A DNA stretch of 64,000 nucleotides from Boswellia sacra (taxonomy: Eukaryota; Streptophyta; Magnoliopsida; Sapindales; Burseraceae), in contig SNVD02000390.1 of assembly GCA_013180625.2 (NCBI GenBank), forward strand, positions 1-64,000, given 5' to 3'. Positions within the stretch are counted from its first letter, which is position 1, and every line of letters starts with the position of its first letter. Below the pieces are notes generated by a model that saw only the letters and a program-made list of their open reading frames with translations, was not told the DNA's origin and searched no databases. This document shows, piece by piece, positions 45,144-55,833 of this stretch. A program made the translations under genes and the position numbers.

Positions 45144-46508
45144 TGATGAACACTTAAATATGTATGCTTAATGAGAACTTAATTCATTATATTGCATTAA
45201 TAGTGTCATTAAATTCCTCAACTTAAGCATATTTGTAGTCTTTACATCCTTTGAATTAACTTTCTCTTAATTTCGGTTTTGATGTAGGTTCGGTAAAATG
45301 GGCATAACTTTCTATTTATAGATCAGAATGGTGCAAATCTTAATGTTTTGGAAAGCTGATTCAATTATCTACAAGATTACATTCCACAAGTATCATCCAA
45401 TTCGGGCTCTCAGTGGACCAAAATTGGGCTTGAAGTGAGCCTTTCTATAGTCTCGGCCCAGCCTGACCAGGCCTCAGTATTTGGACCATATCTCTCAAAA
45501 TAAGTATCCAAATTATGCAAATCAATATGTTCTAAAAAGCTGAGAGAAATATCTACAACTTCCATGAAGACATATGATTAAAATGCTCAATATTTCAATG
45601 TCAAAATCGGTGGTCAAAGTGGTTCACCTAATGATCCCAATGGTCAAAGTTAGTTCACCTAACATTTGACAACTACTCCTTTGTAATTTGACAAGTTTGC
45701 CCCTGAATGTATCTATAAATAGAGGTGCCTTATGACCCATTAGGGCATCTTGGCCCTTGCTGGGATCTTGTATTGTGTTTATCTCTTGTGTTTTTATGCA
45801 ATTAATAAATCTTCTTTTTCTTGCAATTTGTTTCTTTTCTTTTATAATGCCTTTCTAATTTCTCTCTTGCTAAGGTGAAAGGGTGAAACCCTTGATATGA
45901 GAGTAAGGATTCTCTAACCCTTAATATGTGCTTAATAATCATTATCTTATGTTGTTTATATGATTTATATTTATTTTTTTAATCAATCTTGACACCACTC
46001 GTAAAGTGGAGGTCTTGATCCATTGTCGACAATCCTTGGCACATCAAATGCTTGGATCCTTTCTAGATGTCGTATGGTTCTTCCTTACCGACACAAATCT
46101 AGTTAGGAACCTTGATTTGTTGTAGACATATAGAGACTGGCACATTGGATGCTTGAACCCATTTACAAGAAGTGGTATAAATATTGGTAATGAAACAAAT
46201 ATAATTCATATAACTAAAACGAGTTGTTTATCCTTATTTGGAATATCAAGGGCGGATCCCCTAACCTTAGCTTTCGTTATTATTGTGTTGATTTCTCTTG
46301 TGTGATTCTCATTTATTGTTTACGAACTTGTTTTTATTTATATTTGTTGATATTATCTTGTCATATCTTTGAATCATTCACATCATATTTGCTTAGCTTA
46401 TAATTTGTAGCGCTAAAATCTCCTTCCTCACGGATCGACCCCGGTCTCACCGGGTTTATTAGTTCGACACTCCTATAATTGGGAGACAATCCTTTTTCGG
46501 ATGTGTCA
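45144..46508 (+). repeat. 3' LTR of Athila-A (1365 bp)
   Basis: It begins TGATGAACACTTAAATATG and ends GGATGTGTCA, followed by the GTCAA target duplication. It is the same length as the 5' LTR. Confidence 0.95.
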
Positions 46509-47661
46509 GTCAAGGTACACTATGGTCAATGGTGTTCTTTACAAAAGAGGGTTCAGCCTTACTCTTTTAAAATGTCTTCGCCGAGAAGAAGCTGATTATG
46601 TTCTCATAGAAATCCACGAAGGGATATGTGGTAACCATTCTGGTGGTCGATCTCTAGCTCATAAGTGTATCAGGCAAGGATACTATTGGCCAACCATGAA
46701 AAATGATGCTAAGGCATTTTCAACTAGGTGCAACAAGTGCCAAAAATTTGCCAACATTCCAAGGAAAGCTCCTGAGAACATGACTCCAATGACGGCCCTG
46801 TGGCCGTTCGCCCAATGGGGACTAGACCTTATTGGACCTCTTCCAATGGGTAAAGGTCAAGTTAGATATGCTGTTGTGGCAATTGATTACTTCACTAAGT
46901 GGGCAGAAGCTAAACCCCTCGCATCGATTACTGAAAAGAAAACCATAGACTTTGTAAAGAAGTCAATTGTCTATAGGTTTGGTATCCCTCACACCATCGT
47001 TACAAACGATGGCAAGCAATTCGACAACTCAAACTTCAAGAACTTCTGTAAAGAGTTGAACATCTCTTTGTGCTTTTCCTCTCCAGCTCATCCTCAAGAA
47101 AACGGTCAGGTGGAGGCCGTTAACAAAACGATTAAACACCTCCTCAAGACCAAATTAGATGCTAGGAAAGGTGCATGGTCAGAAGAGCTTCCGCGAGTGC
47201 TTTGGGCATACCGAACCACTATCCACACAGCAACAGGAGCAACCCCATACTCTTTAGCGTTTGGCTCAAAAGCAGTCATACCTGTTGAAATTGGCCTTCC
47301 ATCACCCCGTACTGAGGGATATGGCGAAGAGCTTAATCATAGAAGCCTTCAACTCAACTTGGATCTTCTTGAGGAGGAAAGGGATCTCACTAGTGTCAAG
47401 GTTGCTGCTTACCAAGAGAGGGTTTCTCGATATTTCGACTCTAAGGTTAAGCGCCGATCTTTCCAAGAGGGAGATCTGGTTTTGAGACAAGTACTACAAA
47501 ATACTCGAGATCCCACTGATGGAGCATTGGGACCCAACTGAGAGGGTCCTTATCAAGTCAAGGCAGTCATCCGGCCAGGCACCTACAGACTGGTCACCAT
47601 GGATGGGAGGTTGCTCCGTCATCCATGGAATGTTGAGCACTTAAAGAAGTACTACCCGTAA
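46509..47661 (+). pseudogene. Tat-B integrase
   Basis: Pol of Tat-B resumes right after the target duplication (RYTMVNGVLYKRGFS). The zinc domain HHCC is complete (HEGICGNHSGGRS, CNKCQKFA). The catalytic core shows WGLDLIGPLP, VTNDGKQFDN and ENGQVEAVNK (D, D, E all present). The tail reads LWAYRTTIHTATGATPYSLA and, after a TGA at 47539 in place of a sense codon, continues as GTYRLVTMDGRLLRHPWNVE and HLKKYYP to a TAA at 47659. Confidence 0.92.
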
Positions 47662-48043
47662 TCTCTTTGTATGTGCAATAACTCCTTCCAGGAGCTTATG
47701 CATGTGTAACAACTCCCATAGGGAGACCTATAAAGAGATTATCAATAAAGTGTTCAATTCATTGTATTTCAAATCATACATCTTTAAAGCTCATGTATGA
47801 TCAAGTTGCAAGAAGATGAAAAGAGTAAAACAATACCAAAAAAAAAAATTCTTAGAGTTCTTATTATTTCAAAATTGGTTGAGGAATGCCACACATATAG
47901 TCCAAGTAAGGACAAACCTCACCTATAACATTGAACTGAAAGTAAAGATAATAAAAGGTAAAGTCAAGGCTTAGAAAGTAGCCTCGATACGATTATTCTC
48001 TACGAATAAGCATCTACCTAGTTGGAAGAATTCCAACTATCTC
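47662..48043. other. Non-coding spacer of Tat-B
   Basis: Between the integrase stop and the end of the antisense ORF. It contains AATAAAG (near 47745), a possible polyadenylation signal, and an A-rich patch near 47840. Confidence 0.45.
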
Positions 48044-49016
48044 TAAGAAGTGGCCTCATCATCTCCGTTTTCGTCTGAAGATGATGAGGTAGAGTCGCCT
48101 TGCTTGGCCTCCCAGGCTGCTGTGTCCAATGTCGACTCATAATCCTCATCTTTAAGGATGAAGCAGTGGAATTGCTCAGGATCAGAGTTTGCTGTCGAGA
48201 TAGACTCTGCCACCAAGTTTAACTCTTCAGCTATGGGAGACTAATCAATCTCTGGGTAGCGGTCATGGAACCATCTACGCACCTCATTGACTCCATCAAT
48301 ATAGGAACGTTCCATAGCTTGCTGGTAGATACGACCCCTACGGAAGCGAGCAACTACTTTGTCAATCCTACTTTGCTCAGTAACAGTCCTCTCCCGAAGC
48401 TCTTGACCAAGATCATTGGCCCTTTTATGCTGGATAGCTGCCTCCTTCTTGGCCTCAGACAAGTCAGCTTTCATTCTGCCCATCTATTCTTTCATCTCTG
48501 CCATCTTTCTCTCTATTTTAGTCAAATTATCAAGGCAGACTTGATGTTTCCCCTTCCAGTCAGCAACCTTGGAAGTGAGATGATTAACCTCCTTGAGGAG
48601 GCTGGTGTTAGTAGACTCTCCTTGAGCTAAGGGTCCTGCCGCCTACAGAAAAGAGAGGCAAAGAGAGGAAAGGAGGTAAGGCATGTCTTTAAAAAAAAAA
48701 AGAGAGAGAAAGGGTCTTAGTGAAACCCAACCTGAAGTATGATGCCCATCCCGACAGCAATCGCATCGAAGTAGGTAAGTTTTATATTCTCGGGAAAGAC
48801 ATTAGTGGGCATGAGACGTGCAGCACTTTGAGACAATTCACGAAGGTAGTCTCCACATGTCGAGCCACTTTGGAAGCCCGTACTATCAAAGGTAAAATGC
48901 CTAGGTAGTTGAGAGGCTGAGGGTAACTTACTTCCAGTAGGCTTTGAGACTGCCACTTCATCCTCAGGCTGAACAGAGGTTGACTTATCAGGAACAGACT
49001 TCCGTATGGGAATCAC

Positions 49017-50334
49017 TGTTGACCCAGGTATGGCAACCCAAGAGGGGGGGTGAATTGGGTTTTTATTTATCAAAACGGATTTGTAAAACTTTTCTTGAAA
49101 GATCAAAATTAGTTTACTCTTTCTTTGAGAATAAAGGTGAAGAAGATGAAAATAGAAGTTATCAAAGATGCAATCAAAATAATAATAATAATGAACAATC
49201 ACAAGTGCAAGTAAATGTAAAGAGGAAAGGATAGAGAGAGTGCAAACTCAATTTACGTGGTTCGAAAAACCTGCCTACGTCCACGGGCTCCTAGCTCCAC
49301 GAGCTAAGCTTTCCATTAAGTTGTAGAAATCTTTACAACTTGCTTGGTGAACAACCTCACCAAGACTTTTTCCTTCAACCCTTGATAACACCATACCAAG
49401 AGTTCTTCTTGATGAACAACCTCACCAAGGTAACTTTCTTCAACTCTTGATAACACCACACCAAGAGTTCTTCTTGATGAACAACCTTACCAAGGCAACT
49501 TCCTTAAACTCTTGATAACACCACACCAAGAGTTCTTCTTGATGAACAACCTCACCAAGGCAACTTCCTTCAACCCTTGATAACACCACACCAAGAGTTC
49601 TTCTTGATGAACAACCTCACCAAGGAAACTTTCTTCAAAGAATATGAAATCTGCTCCATTGAATAATCTTTCTAATGCCACAAGAATCAAGTCATTTGGA
49701 TATCTCTAACTCAAGATATGGATAAAACATCATTCGGTGCTCAAATGAGTTGATTTTTCTTCTCTGTGTCAGTCCACCGAATTGCATGTCAATTATGTCG
49801 GCCTTCTATTTGAAATTTGAATTTCTTCAAAACATATGAAATGTGCTTCATTAAGTCATCTTTCCAATACCATAAGAATCAAGTCATTTTGATTTTTCTA
49901 GCTCAAGATATGTCCAAAAGAGTATTCGGTGCTCATGTAAGCTGCTTCCATTTGTCTTTCAACTTGCATGATGATTTGGACAATCTTGCACTTGAAATTT
50001 GAATTTCTTTAAAACATATGAAATGTTATAAATTGAGTAAGCTTTCCAAAGGCTTAAGAATCATCATTTGGATATTTGTAGAGATATATATGACCAATTG
50101 ATTGAATATTGCTCATGTGTCACATTCCTTGAGTCAATCCTTGTTCTTAAACTTTGGTGCCTTTAACATGTAGTCTTCTCCTTAGCTTCAACACATCATT
50201 TTAATAAGCCTCTTCTTGATTTTACAATTATTTCAATGATCTTACTCTTGCACATAAATAAACATGTTAGTAAATCTCAATTAATCAATATGTATTGTTA
50301 TCATCAAAATTATCATGTAGCCTTAGGGCTAACA
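49017..50334 (-). mobile_element. Solo copia LTR (1318 bp), minus strand, inside the Tat-B antisense ORF
   Basis: On the minus strand it begins TGTTAGCCCTAAGGC at 50334 and ends CTGGGTCAACA at 49017. It belongs to the Copia-A LTR family. The flanks ATCAC (49012-49016) and ATCTC (50335-50339) match at four of five bases. It is shorter than its relatives because the segment between the U3 repeats and the 65-bp repeats, which holds the TATA box, is missing (junction near 49637). Confidence 0.88.
49343..49638 (-). repeat. 65-bp tandem repeat in the minus-strand copia LTR (about 4.5 copies)
   Basis: Reverse complement of the unit seen at 13633-13954 (GAACTCTTGGTGTGGTGTTA...). The copies differ from each other by a few bases. 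Confidence 0.88.
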
Positions 50335-51800
50335 ATCTCCTTGTGACCACTGGCTCTCCTCTTCAAAAGTCCAGGAGTTGGAGGACTCCCACTCCGTTTC
50401 TTCTGGGAAGGACCAGGCCTGTCATGGGCGAAGGGCTTAAGAGGCATCTTGGCTTCAAGTTGAGCAAACTGCTTCTTGGTAGGATGTAAAGGAAATAGAC
50501 CTGCGCAAAAATAAAACTGGTAAGACAAACAAGCACATGCTTGATGAAGTGAGGTAAGATCAGAAAGTAATGATCAAGCTTACCTTCCAGAGGAATTGGA
50601 GGTAACAAGCCAAGACGGACCAATTGCTCCCAATCAGTGAGGCTATTCACGTTCTTTGAGTCAACGGGTAGCTTGAGTACTTCTTGTAAATCGCTTCTTT
50701 CTTTTTGAGATAAAAGCGGACGTTTGGTCCAAGGAGCTGCAATAAAAACAGAAAAGAATGTCAGTTGATCAAGGGTTTTCATAATAAAGATAGATAGGGT
50801 ATCATTATAATAGGGTACCACAAAAACCAAAACGCCTCATGATCCTCAACTTCTCTCCCTTTGGACGGGCACCTTCTTGATACTTCCAACTACCACCACA
50901 CCAGAATTGTTTATACTTCCATTCTTTTACATGTGAGGGAATGCCAAAAAGGCGGTTGGGGTCATCCGTCTTCCCTCGCTGGGATATGTAATAGTAACCC
51001 GTTTTCTCTCCGTTCGGTGGATGAATGACAAAAATGTACTTAACATGGTTGGTGGTAGGATCACCAAGGCCTATGCTTCTGAACAAACTTTAAAATGCTA
51101 TCAAGAGTCTCCACCCATTGGCTGACAATTGGGTGGGAGCAATGCGCATAGCATCAAGCATCCGTCGAACATAATTATCAAAAGGCACCCGGAGACCAGC
51201 TCTCAATAACTCTAGGCTTAAGCCGATGACACCTCGTGGTGGCCTACTCCACCGATTACCTTTCCTCGGAAGAAATAGGATAACAGAATCCGGGATAAGG
51301 AAATGGGCTCTATATATTTTTTTAATCGATCACCCGAGAGTTGATTATCAATATGGTCAGCCTCCTACCACTTTTCAACTTCAGGTTCACTATCTGAGGT
51401 AGCAGAGGACGACCAATCGCTCTTCCCCTCAGCATCCACCACCTTGTGATTAACAAAATTATGCCCTAGCTCACGATCCTGACCGAAGAAATTTTGGTAA
51501 AACTCGTTAACTTATTTACGGTTAGTCGTAGGATCCTTATCCCTTGTAGACTGGGTTTGATGACTCGATTCCCCCCGTAGCACTTTCATGGTGGTTTTAA
51601 TTCTAGCCATCTGTACAGTTAAGGAGGAGTCGTTAGTCATCAAACCAAGTCTACTAAGGAAGGGAAGAGATGAAAGAAAAGAAATGCTAAGGGGAGTATA
51701 TTGGAAATTTTCCAAAATAGCCCTTGAAATTTTTTTTTTTTTTTTGCCCATGAAAAGGAAAATATCACGTTGGTCCTTGACCAAGTATATAGTTGTTTTC

Positions 51801-52165
51801 CTAAAAAAAAAAAAGTTTCAAAATTCGCGAAAACACCCCCGCATTAAAAAAAAAGTTTTAAAATTTCGTGAAAACACCCCCGCAATTAAAAAAACAAAGT
51901 TTCAAAATTCACGGAAACACCCCCGCGATTAAAAAACAAAGTTTCAAAATTTCGCGGAAACACCCCCGCAATTAAAAAACAAAGTTTCAAAATTCGCGGA
52001 AACACCCCCGCGATTAAAAAACAAAGTTTCAAAATTTCGCGGAAACACCCCCGCGATTAAAAAATAAAGTTTCAAAATTCGCGGAACCACCCCTGCGATT
52101 AAAAAACAAAGTTTCAAAATTCGCAGAAACACCCCGGCGTTTAAAAAACAAAGTTTCGAAATAAT
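51801..52165. repeat. 41-42 bp tandem array in the Tat-B 3' region (about 9 copies)
   Basis: The unit core is CAAAGTTTCAAAATTCGCGG followed by AAACACCCCCGCGATTAAAAAA. The array combines an AT-rich half and a CpG-containing half. Copies are 41-42 bp apart and differ at single positions. Confidence 0.88.
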
Positions 52166-52255
52166 TACTGAAGCACCCCTGTAATTATTCAAATTTCTTT
52201 GGGGAAGCCCCTGTGCGTTACGTGGACACTGCATGCCGCATGCAGTGTGCCCAGT

Positions 52256-52715
52256 GCGTCGCGGGCTCGCTCCCCGCGCGCCCAGCGCCTCGCGAGCTTG
52301 CCCCGCGCGCCCAGGGCCTCGCGAGATCGCCCCAGCGCGCACAGGGCCTCGCGAGATCGCCCCTGTGCGCACAGGGCCTCGCGAGATCGCTCCCGCGCAC
52401 CCAGGGCCTCCCGAGCTCACGCCTGCGCGCCCAGGGCCTCGCGAGAATGTGCCCGCGTGCCCAGGCTCTCGTGAGAACGTACCCGCGTGCCCAGGGTCTC
52501 GCATGCACGACCAGGGCCTCGCGAGATCATGCTCGCACGCCCAAGGTCTCGCCTGCACGCCCAGGGTCTCGCGAGATCATGCTCGCGCGCCCAAGGCCTC
52601 GCCTGCACGCCCAGGGCTTTGCGAGATCATGCTTGCACGCCCAGGACCTCGCCTGCACGCCCAAGGCCTCGCGAGCTCGCCCCTGCGCGCCCAAGCCCAC
52701 GCGAGCCTGCTGTGC
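52256..52715. repeat. GC-rich 30-bp minisatellite in the Tat-B 3' region (about 15 copies)
   Basis: The unit is close to GGGCCTCGCGAGATCGCCCC followed by TGTGCGCACA or a variant. It contains the palindrome CTCGCGAG. The spacing is 30 bp, so open frames persist on both strands; these are by-products of the period and not genes. The array is much richer in G+C and CpG than everything around it. Confidence 0.9.
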
Positions 52716-53302
52716 ACGCCGCTCGCCCATGCGAGCTTGCTCTTCCTCATGCACTCTCGCTTTTCCTCTTTCACACTCGAACACACAATGGAAGAAACAC
52801 TCTTGTTTTTTCTTCTTTCACACCCAAACATGCAATGGAAGAAACATGCAAACGCTTGCATGTTCTCGCACAATCACATGCACACATATAGGGCGTAATT
52901 CGCACAGAATTTTTGCATTGATTAAAAACAAACAAAAGAAAAAAACAAACAGTAACAACCACCAAAAATTAAACCTAATCCATGCATTCTGAAGTATACG
53001 CAAGAAAGGAGAGCTTACTTTTGGCGGCTGGAAAATTTTTGCTCGGATTGGAGAATTCTATTTGCTTGGATCGCCTACACTGCTTACCTCCAGGGTACTC
53101 CCTCCTATTTTTGAGCAAACCCTAGTCCCCAACACGTGTTATCTTATATAGGGCACCAATTTAGGGTTTAAACCACTCTAAGCATGCATATGTAATAAAT
53201 TACATCTTTGGGCCGGCCTCCTAATGCATTTAATTTATAGCCCAGAATAGCTAAATAGTCTCTACGTCGACCCATTAGTCGACTTGGGCCTGGGGGGACT
53301 AC
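52716..53302. other. Last part of the Tat-B 3' untranslated region and polypurine tract
   Basis: No coding sequence is visible. A short duplication (CAATGGAAGAAACA, near 52787 and 52834) is present. The polypurine tract TGGGGGGACTAC is at 53291-53302, directly before the LTR. Confidence 0.6.
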
Positions 53303-53684
53303 TGTTATGGCCATGACAAAATTGGGCCTCAATTATTTCTGATACAGTAAGCCCATTACTAAAGCCCATTATTTGGGCCTATTATCTGGGTCCCACAATG
53401 ACTCATCTTGACTCCTATATAAACCCTCTGAATTATTACTCAAGGTATGCACACTTTTCTGAACTCATTCTCTCTCTAAATTTCCTTTGCTTTTGAGAGC
53501 TTCTCTCTCAAAGAAATTCTCCCAGAAAATTTCGGAGTGCCGGAAACTGACTTGAGCGTCGGAGGGTCTTCGCCGGCACCGCCGCCGGCACCTCGACTGT
53601 TTTTCTTTGCTCGCAGGATTGGACCCGACGTACAATTTTGAGCTCCGACCCGCTTCCCGGCCGTCTGGAAATCGTGCATCAACA
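53303..53684 (+). repeat. 3' LTR of Tat-B (382 bp)
   Basis: It begins TGTTATGGCCATGAC and ends GTGCATCAACA, followed by the ATTAT target duplication and no PBS, which makes it the 3' copy. Confidence 0.93.
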
Positions 53685-53693
53685 ATTATATAT

Positions 53694-54653
53694 GGGTATA
53701 TTTGGGACTGCTATGTTATGAAAAACTTGTTGTAGAAAAGTGCTATAAAAAAATAATTTATTATTAGCTATACTATAAGAACAAGTTGAGGGTGTTTGGT
53801 AAAATTAATTTTTCAAATTGTTATACTGTCTAAAAGTTATGAATATGTGTTTGATAAACTTGATTTTGAAAATTTGATTTTCAATAGAATTACTAAAATA
53901 GACATGAATTGTGACAAATATATAAAAATATATAATTATTAATACTTAAGTTAATTTAAAATTATAATATTAAAAATAATTAAATTATTTTCTGAAATTA
54001 TTACATTAAAATGATTAAATATATTTTATTCAAATTAAAAAATTTGAGTGTCCGCCAAATTGCCACCACCAGCATGATTGCCAAAATATCCTCTTTTCAA
54101 ATACATTTGATGTTTCAGTCATTTATGCTGCCGATCAACGGAATCTGGCAGCTGAAGTTTTGACATCAAAACTTCAACCACCAAATTCTATTAATTGGGA
54201 CCATAAGTGGCAGAGAAGTTGATTGACATGGAGGGAGGATATTCCAGCGATCATGCTGATGTTTGCGGTGTCGCTGGAAGCACAAGGCCATTGGATAATT
54301 GCTGGCACCTACTGCCAAATTTTTAGAGAAGATATTTTAAAAAAGAAAAAATTTGAAAAAAAATTTAAATCTTATTTTATTAACTAAATAACTAATTTAT
54401 TAATATTAAAATTTTTTATCAAGAGTATTTTTGAATTTATATTATTTGAGAAGTACAAGTTTGATATTTTGATTTACCCAACTTTTAGCTTTTCAAAAGT
54501 TACCCCTGCTTGTTCTTGCAATCTAATACAAAAATAGGTTCTTGAAGTAATAGTTTTTTGGATAATCAATTTTCAAATGGTTTACCAAACGCCCAAAAAG
54601 CTATAGCTAGTATAGGAATCCAAAAGTTATTGTGCAATAGCCAAACCAAATGC
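53694..54653. mobile_element. Non-autonomous DNA-transposon-like element with long inverted repeats
   Basis: The left end (TATTTGGGACTGCTATGTTA, then GAGGGTGTTTGGTAAA near 53788) is inverted at the right end (ATGGTTTACCAAACGCCC near 54577 and TTGTGCAATAGCCAAACCAA near 54630). The arms are about 120-150 bp and imperfect; the centre is AT-rich and non-coding. The GGGTGTTTGGTAAA motif is common in plant hAT-like MITEs. No clear target duplication was identified, and Tat-B is inserted next to or into its left end. Confidence 0.5.
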
Positions 54654-54896
54654 AGTCAATACCTTATTCGTTTGTCAGGCATAGAAGAGAGTCTTTGCGG
54701 GTGATTGGATTGTTTTCCAGGGAAGTGAGGGAGCAAGAGTTAATAGTTGAAAGAACAATGAAGGAAATATTACATGTAACAAACTATAAGCAAATATAAA
54801 ACACTTGGCGTAGCACATCAAATCAAAGTAAAACGCACAGCCCAATACATGAACTCACATCAAATTAAAAAAAGGTTCGCAAAAATCCGAATACGT

Positions 54897-55833
54897 TTAA
54901 TTTCTGGAAGAGAGGAGCACTTTGTTGATCAATTCGTCCAGATTCACGTATGATCCGGCAGGACCAGCGGCTACTTGTCTTGCCATCTTCTTCCATTCAA
55001 TAGCTTTCATTTTCATCTCTTTGCCGTTCTCTCCCTCCATTAGCATTCTAACCAGATTTTCAACGTCATCTTTTATGACATTGTTATCCATCTCCATGCC
55101 TACGCCCCATTCTGTGCAACTGTATCGACAATTTGTTTGTTGTTCAGCAAAAAAAGGCCAGCAAATGAAGGGAACTCCAGCGCTGATGCTTTCGAGCGTA
55201 GCATTCCACCCGGTGTGCGTTAGGAATCCCCCAATTAATGGGTGGGTCAAAGCTTGTTCTTACCAACTCGCTATCATACTCCTTTCTTTGGTTCCGGCCA
55301 AAAACACGGGTGGTAGAATTGCTGCGTCACCCGCAACAAGATCAGGCTTGACGACCCACATAAAGGTTTACTTGCTATTTGCAAGTCCCCAAGCAAACTC
55401 AAGTCATTTGATCAGCCGTCATGACTTTAATGCTTCCAAATTCACGTAAACAACCGAATTGGGTTCCTTCATGTCTAGCCACTGGAGACACTCAGTATCT
55501 TCTCTCCTCAAATTTGACCCTATTTTCTTCAAATCATCATGTGGGATCTCATTGATCTGAAGGTGCAGGGGACCAACGGGGTAGACTACGTACCGGTAAT
55601 ATATATGGAAGTAAATGAACTTAGAACTTCATGCTCCAAGTCATCAAACATGTTCAAAATAATTGCTTGGGCCTTCTTAGCTCCCCGAGTCTCATGTGCA
55701 ATAAAATCTAGCATAAAGAAATCAGGGTCAGTTGTTCTCATAAAGCTGGGAATGTCCCTCAATCGGATGTCTTTCATCCCAGGTATCCAATCGATAACAA
55801 TATCCAAGTACCCGTTTGTCAAGTAACTCTCAT
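54897..55833 (-). pseudogene. UGT85-like: UGT85-like UDP-glycosyltransferase, second exon, broken
   Basis: Family-1 UGTs move sugar from UDP-sugar to small molecules. On the minus strand an acceptor-like TTTGCAG (55834-55840) precedes ESYLTNGYLD, the known start of exon 2 in UGT85 genes. It continues IDWIPGMKDIRLRDIPSFMR, ILNMFDDLEHEVL and (other frame) GSNLRREDTECLQWLDMKEP, FMWVVKPDLVAGDAAILPP. The PSPG box is recognisable in HPLIGGFLTHTGWNATLESI and CWPFFAEQQTN (usual THCGWNS is THTGWNA). Frame changes near 55590 and 55465 and stops in the 55260-55370 stretch disable it. The coding end (KVLLSSRN) is at 54897. No exon 1 was found within the remaining sequence. Confidence 0.9.

Larger units (their letters stand above)
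35286..46508 (+). mobile_element. Athila-A: structurally complete Athila-like element carrying a LOG-like gene
   Basis: Two 1365-bp LTRs (35286-36650 and 45144-46508), a PBS, a polypurine tract and the target duplication GTCAA (35281-35285 and 46509-46513) define the element. It sits between the second RNase H and the integrase of Tat-B, on the same strand. Internal order is gag, protease, RT, RNase H, integrase, an unidentified ORF, a LOG-like coding sequence and a 3' non-coding region. From about 37994 to 42145 one frame is kept with only three stops. By hand count the first ~640 bases of the two LTRs differ at about 28 sites, mostly transitions. Confidence 0.95.
48044..51640 (-). pseudogene. 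Tat-B antisense extra ORF, broken and interrupted
   Basis: On the strand opposite to pol, one protein can be followed from an N-terminus near 51610 (MARIKTTMKVLRGESSHQTQ). A conserved globular part (about 51250-50830) reads PFDNYVRRMLDAMRIAPTQL, SANGWRLLIAF, GEKTGYYYISQRGK and WKYKQFWCGGSWKY. After a gap, coiled-coil residues appear at 48483-48241 (MGRMKADLSEAKKEAAIQHK, ARFRRGRIYQQAMERSYIDG). The acidic end GDSTSSSSDENGDDEATS stops near 48044. The layout matches the antisense ORF of Tat-A. A solo copia LTR (49017-50334) and several stops interrupt it. The function is unknown; extra ORFs are documented in Tat elements. Confidence 0.65.
30141..53684 (+). mobile_element. Tat-B: Tat/Ogre-like Ty3/gypsy element with nested insertions
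   Basis: Both LTRs are 382 bp, and the flanks ATTAT (30136-30140) and ATTAT (53685-53689) are a perfect target duplication. Internal order is gag, protease, RT, RNase H, second RNase H, [Athila-A], integrase, antisense ORF with [solo copia LTR], 41-bp array, GC-rich 30-bp array and polypurine tract. After removing the two inserts the element is about 11 kb. Coding parts are broken by point changes, but domain motifs are well preserved. Confidence 0.92.

Noticed and set aside
51944..52992. Several long open frames on both strands over the GC-rich array (up to about 259 codons, Arg/Ala/Pro-rich)
   Set aside because: The 30-bp period is a multiple of three, so stop-free frames repeat automatically. 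The translations are pure repeats and differ by strand and frame without any domain.
55586..55822. MTNGYLD... as a gene start of its own
   Set aside because: The Met is replaced by a splice-acceptor context five residues upstream (ESYLTNGYLD), so this is the beginning of exon 2, not a translation start.
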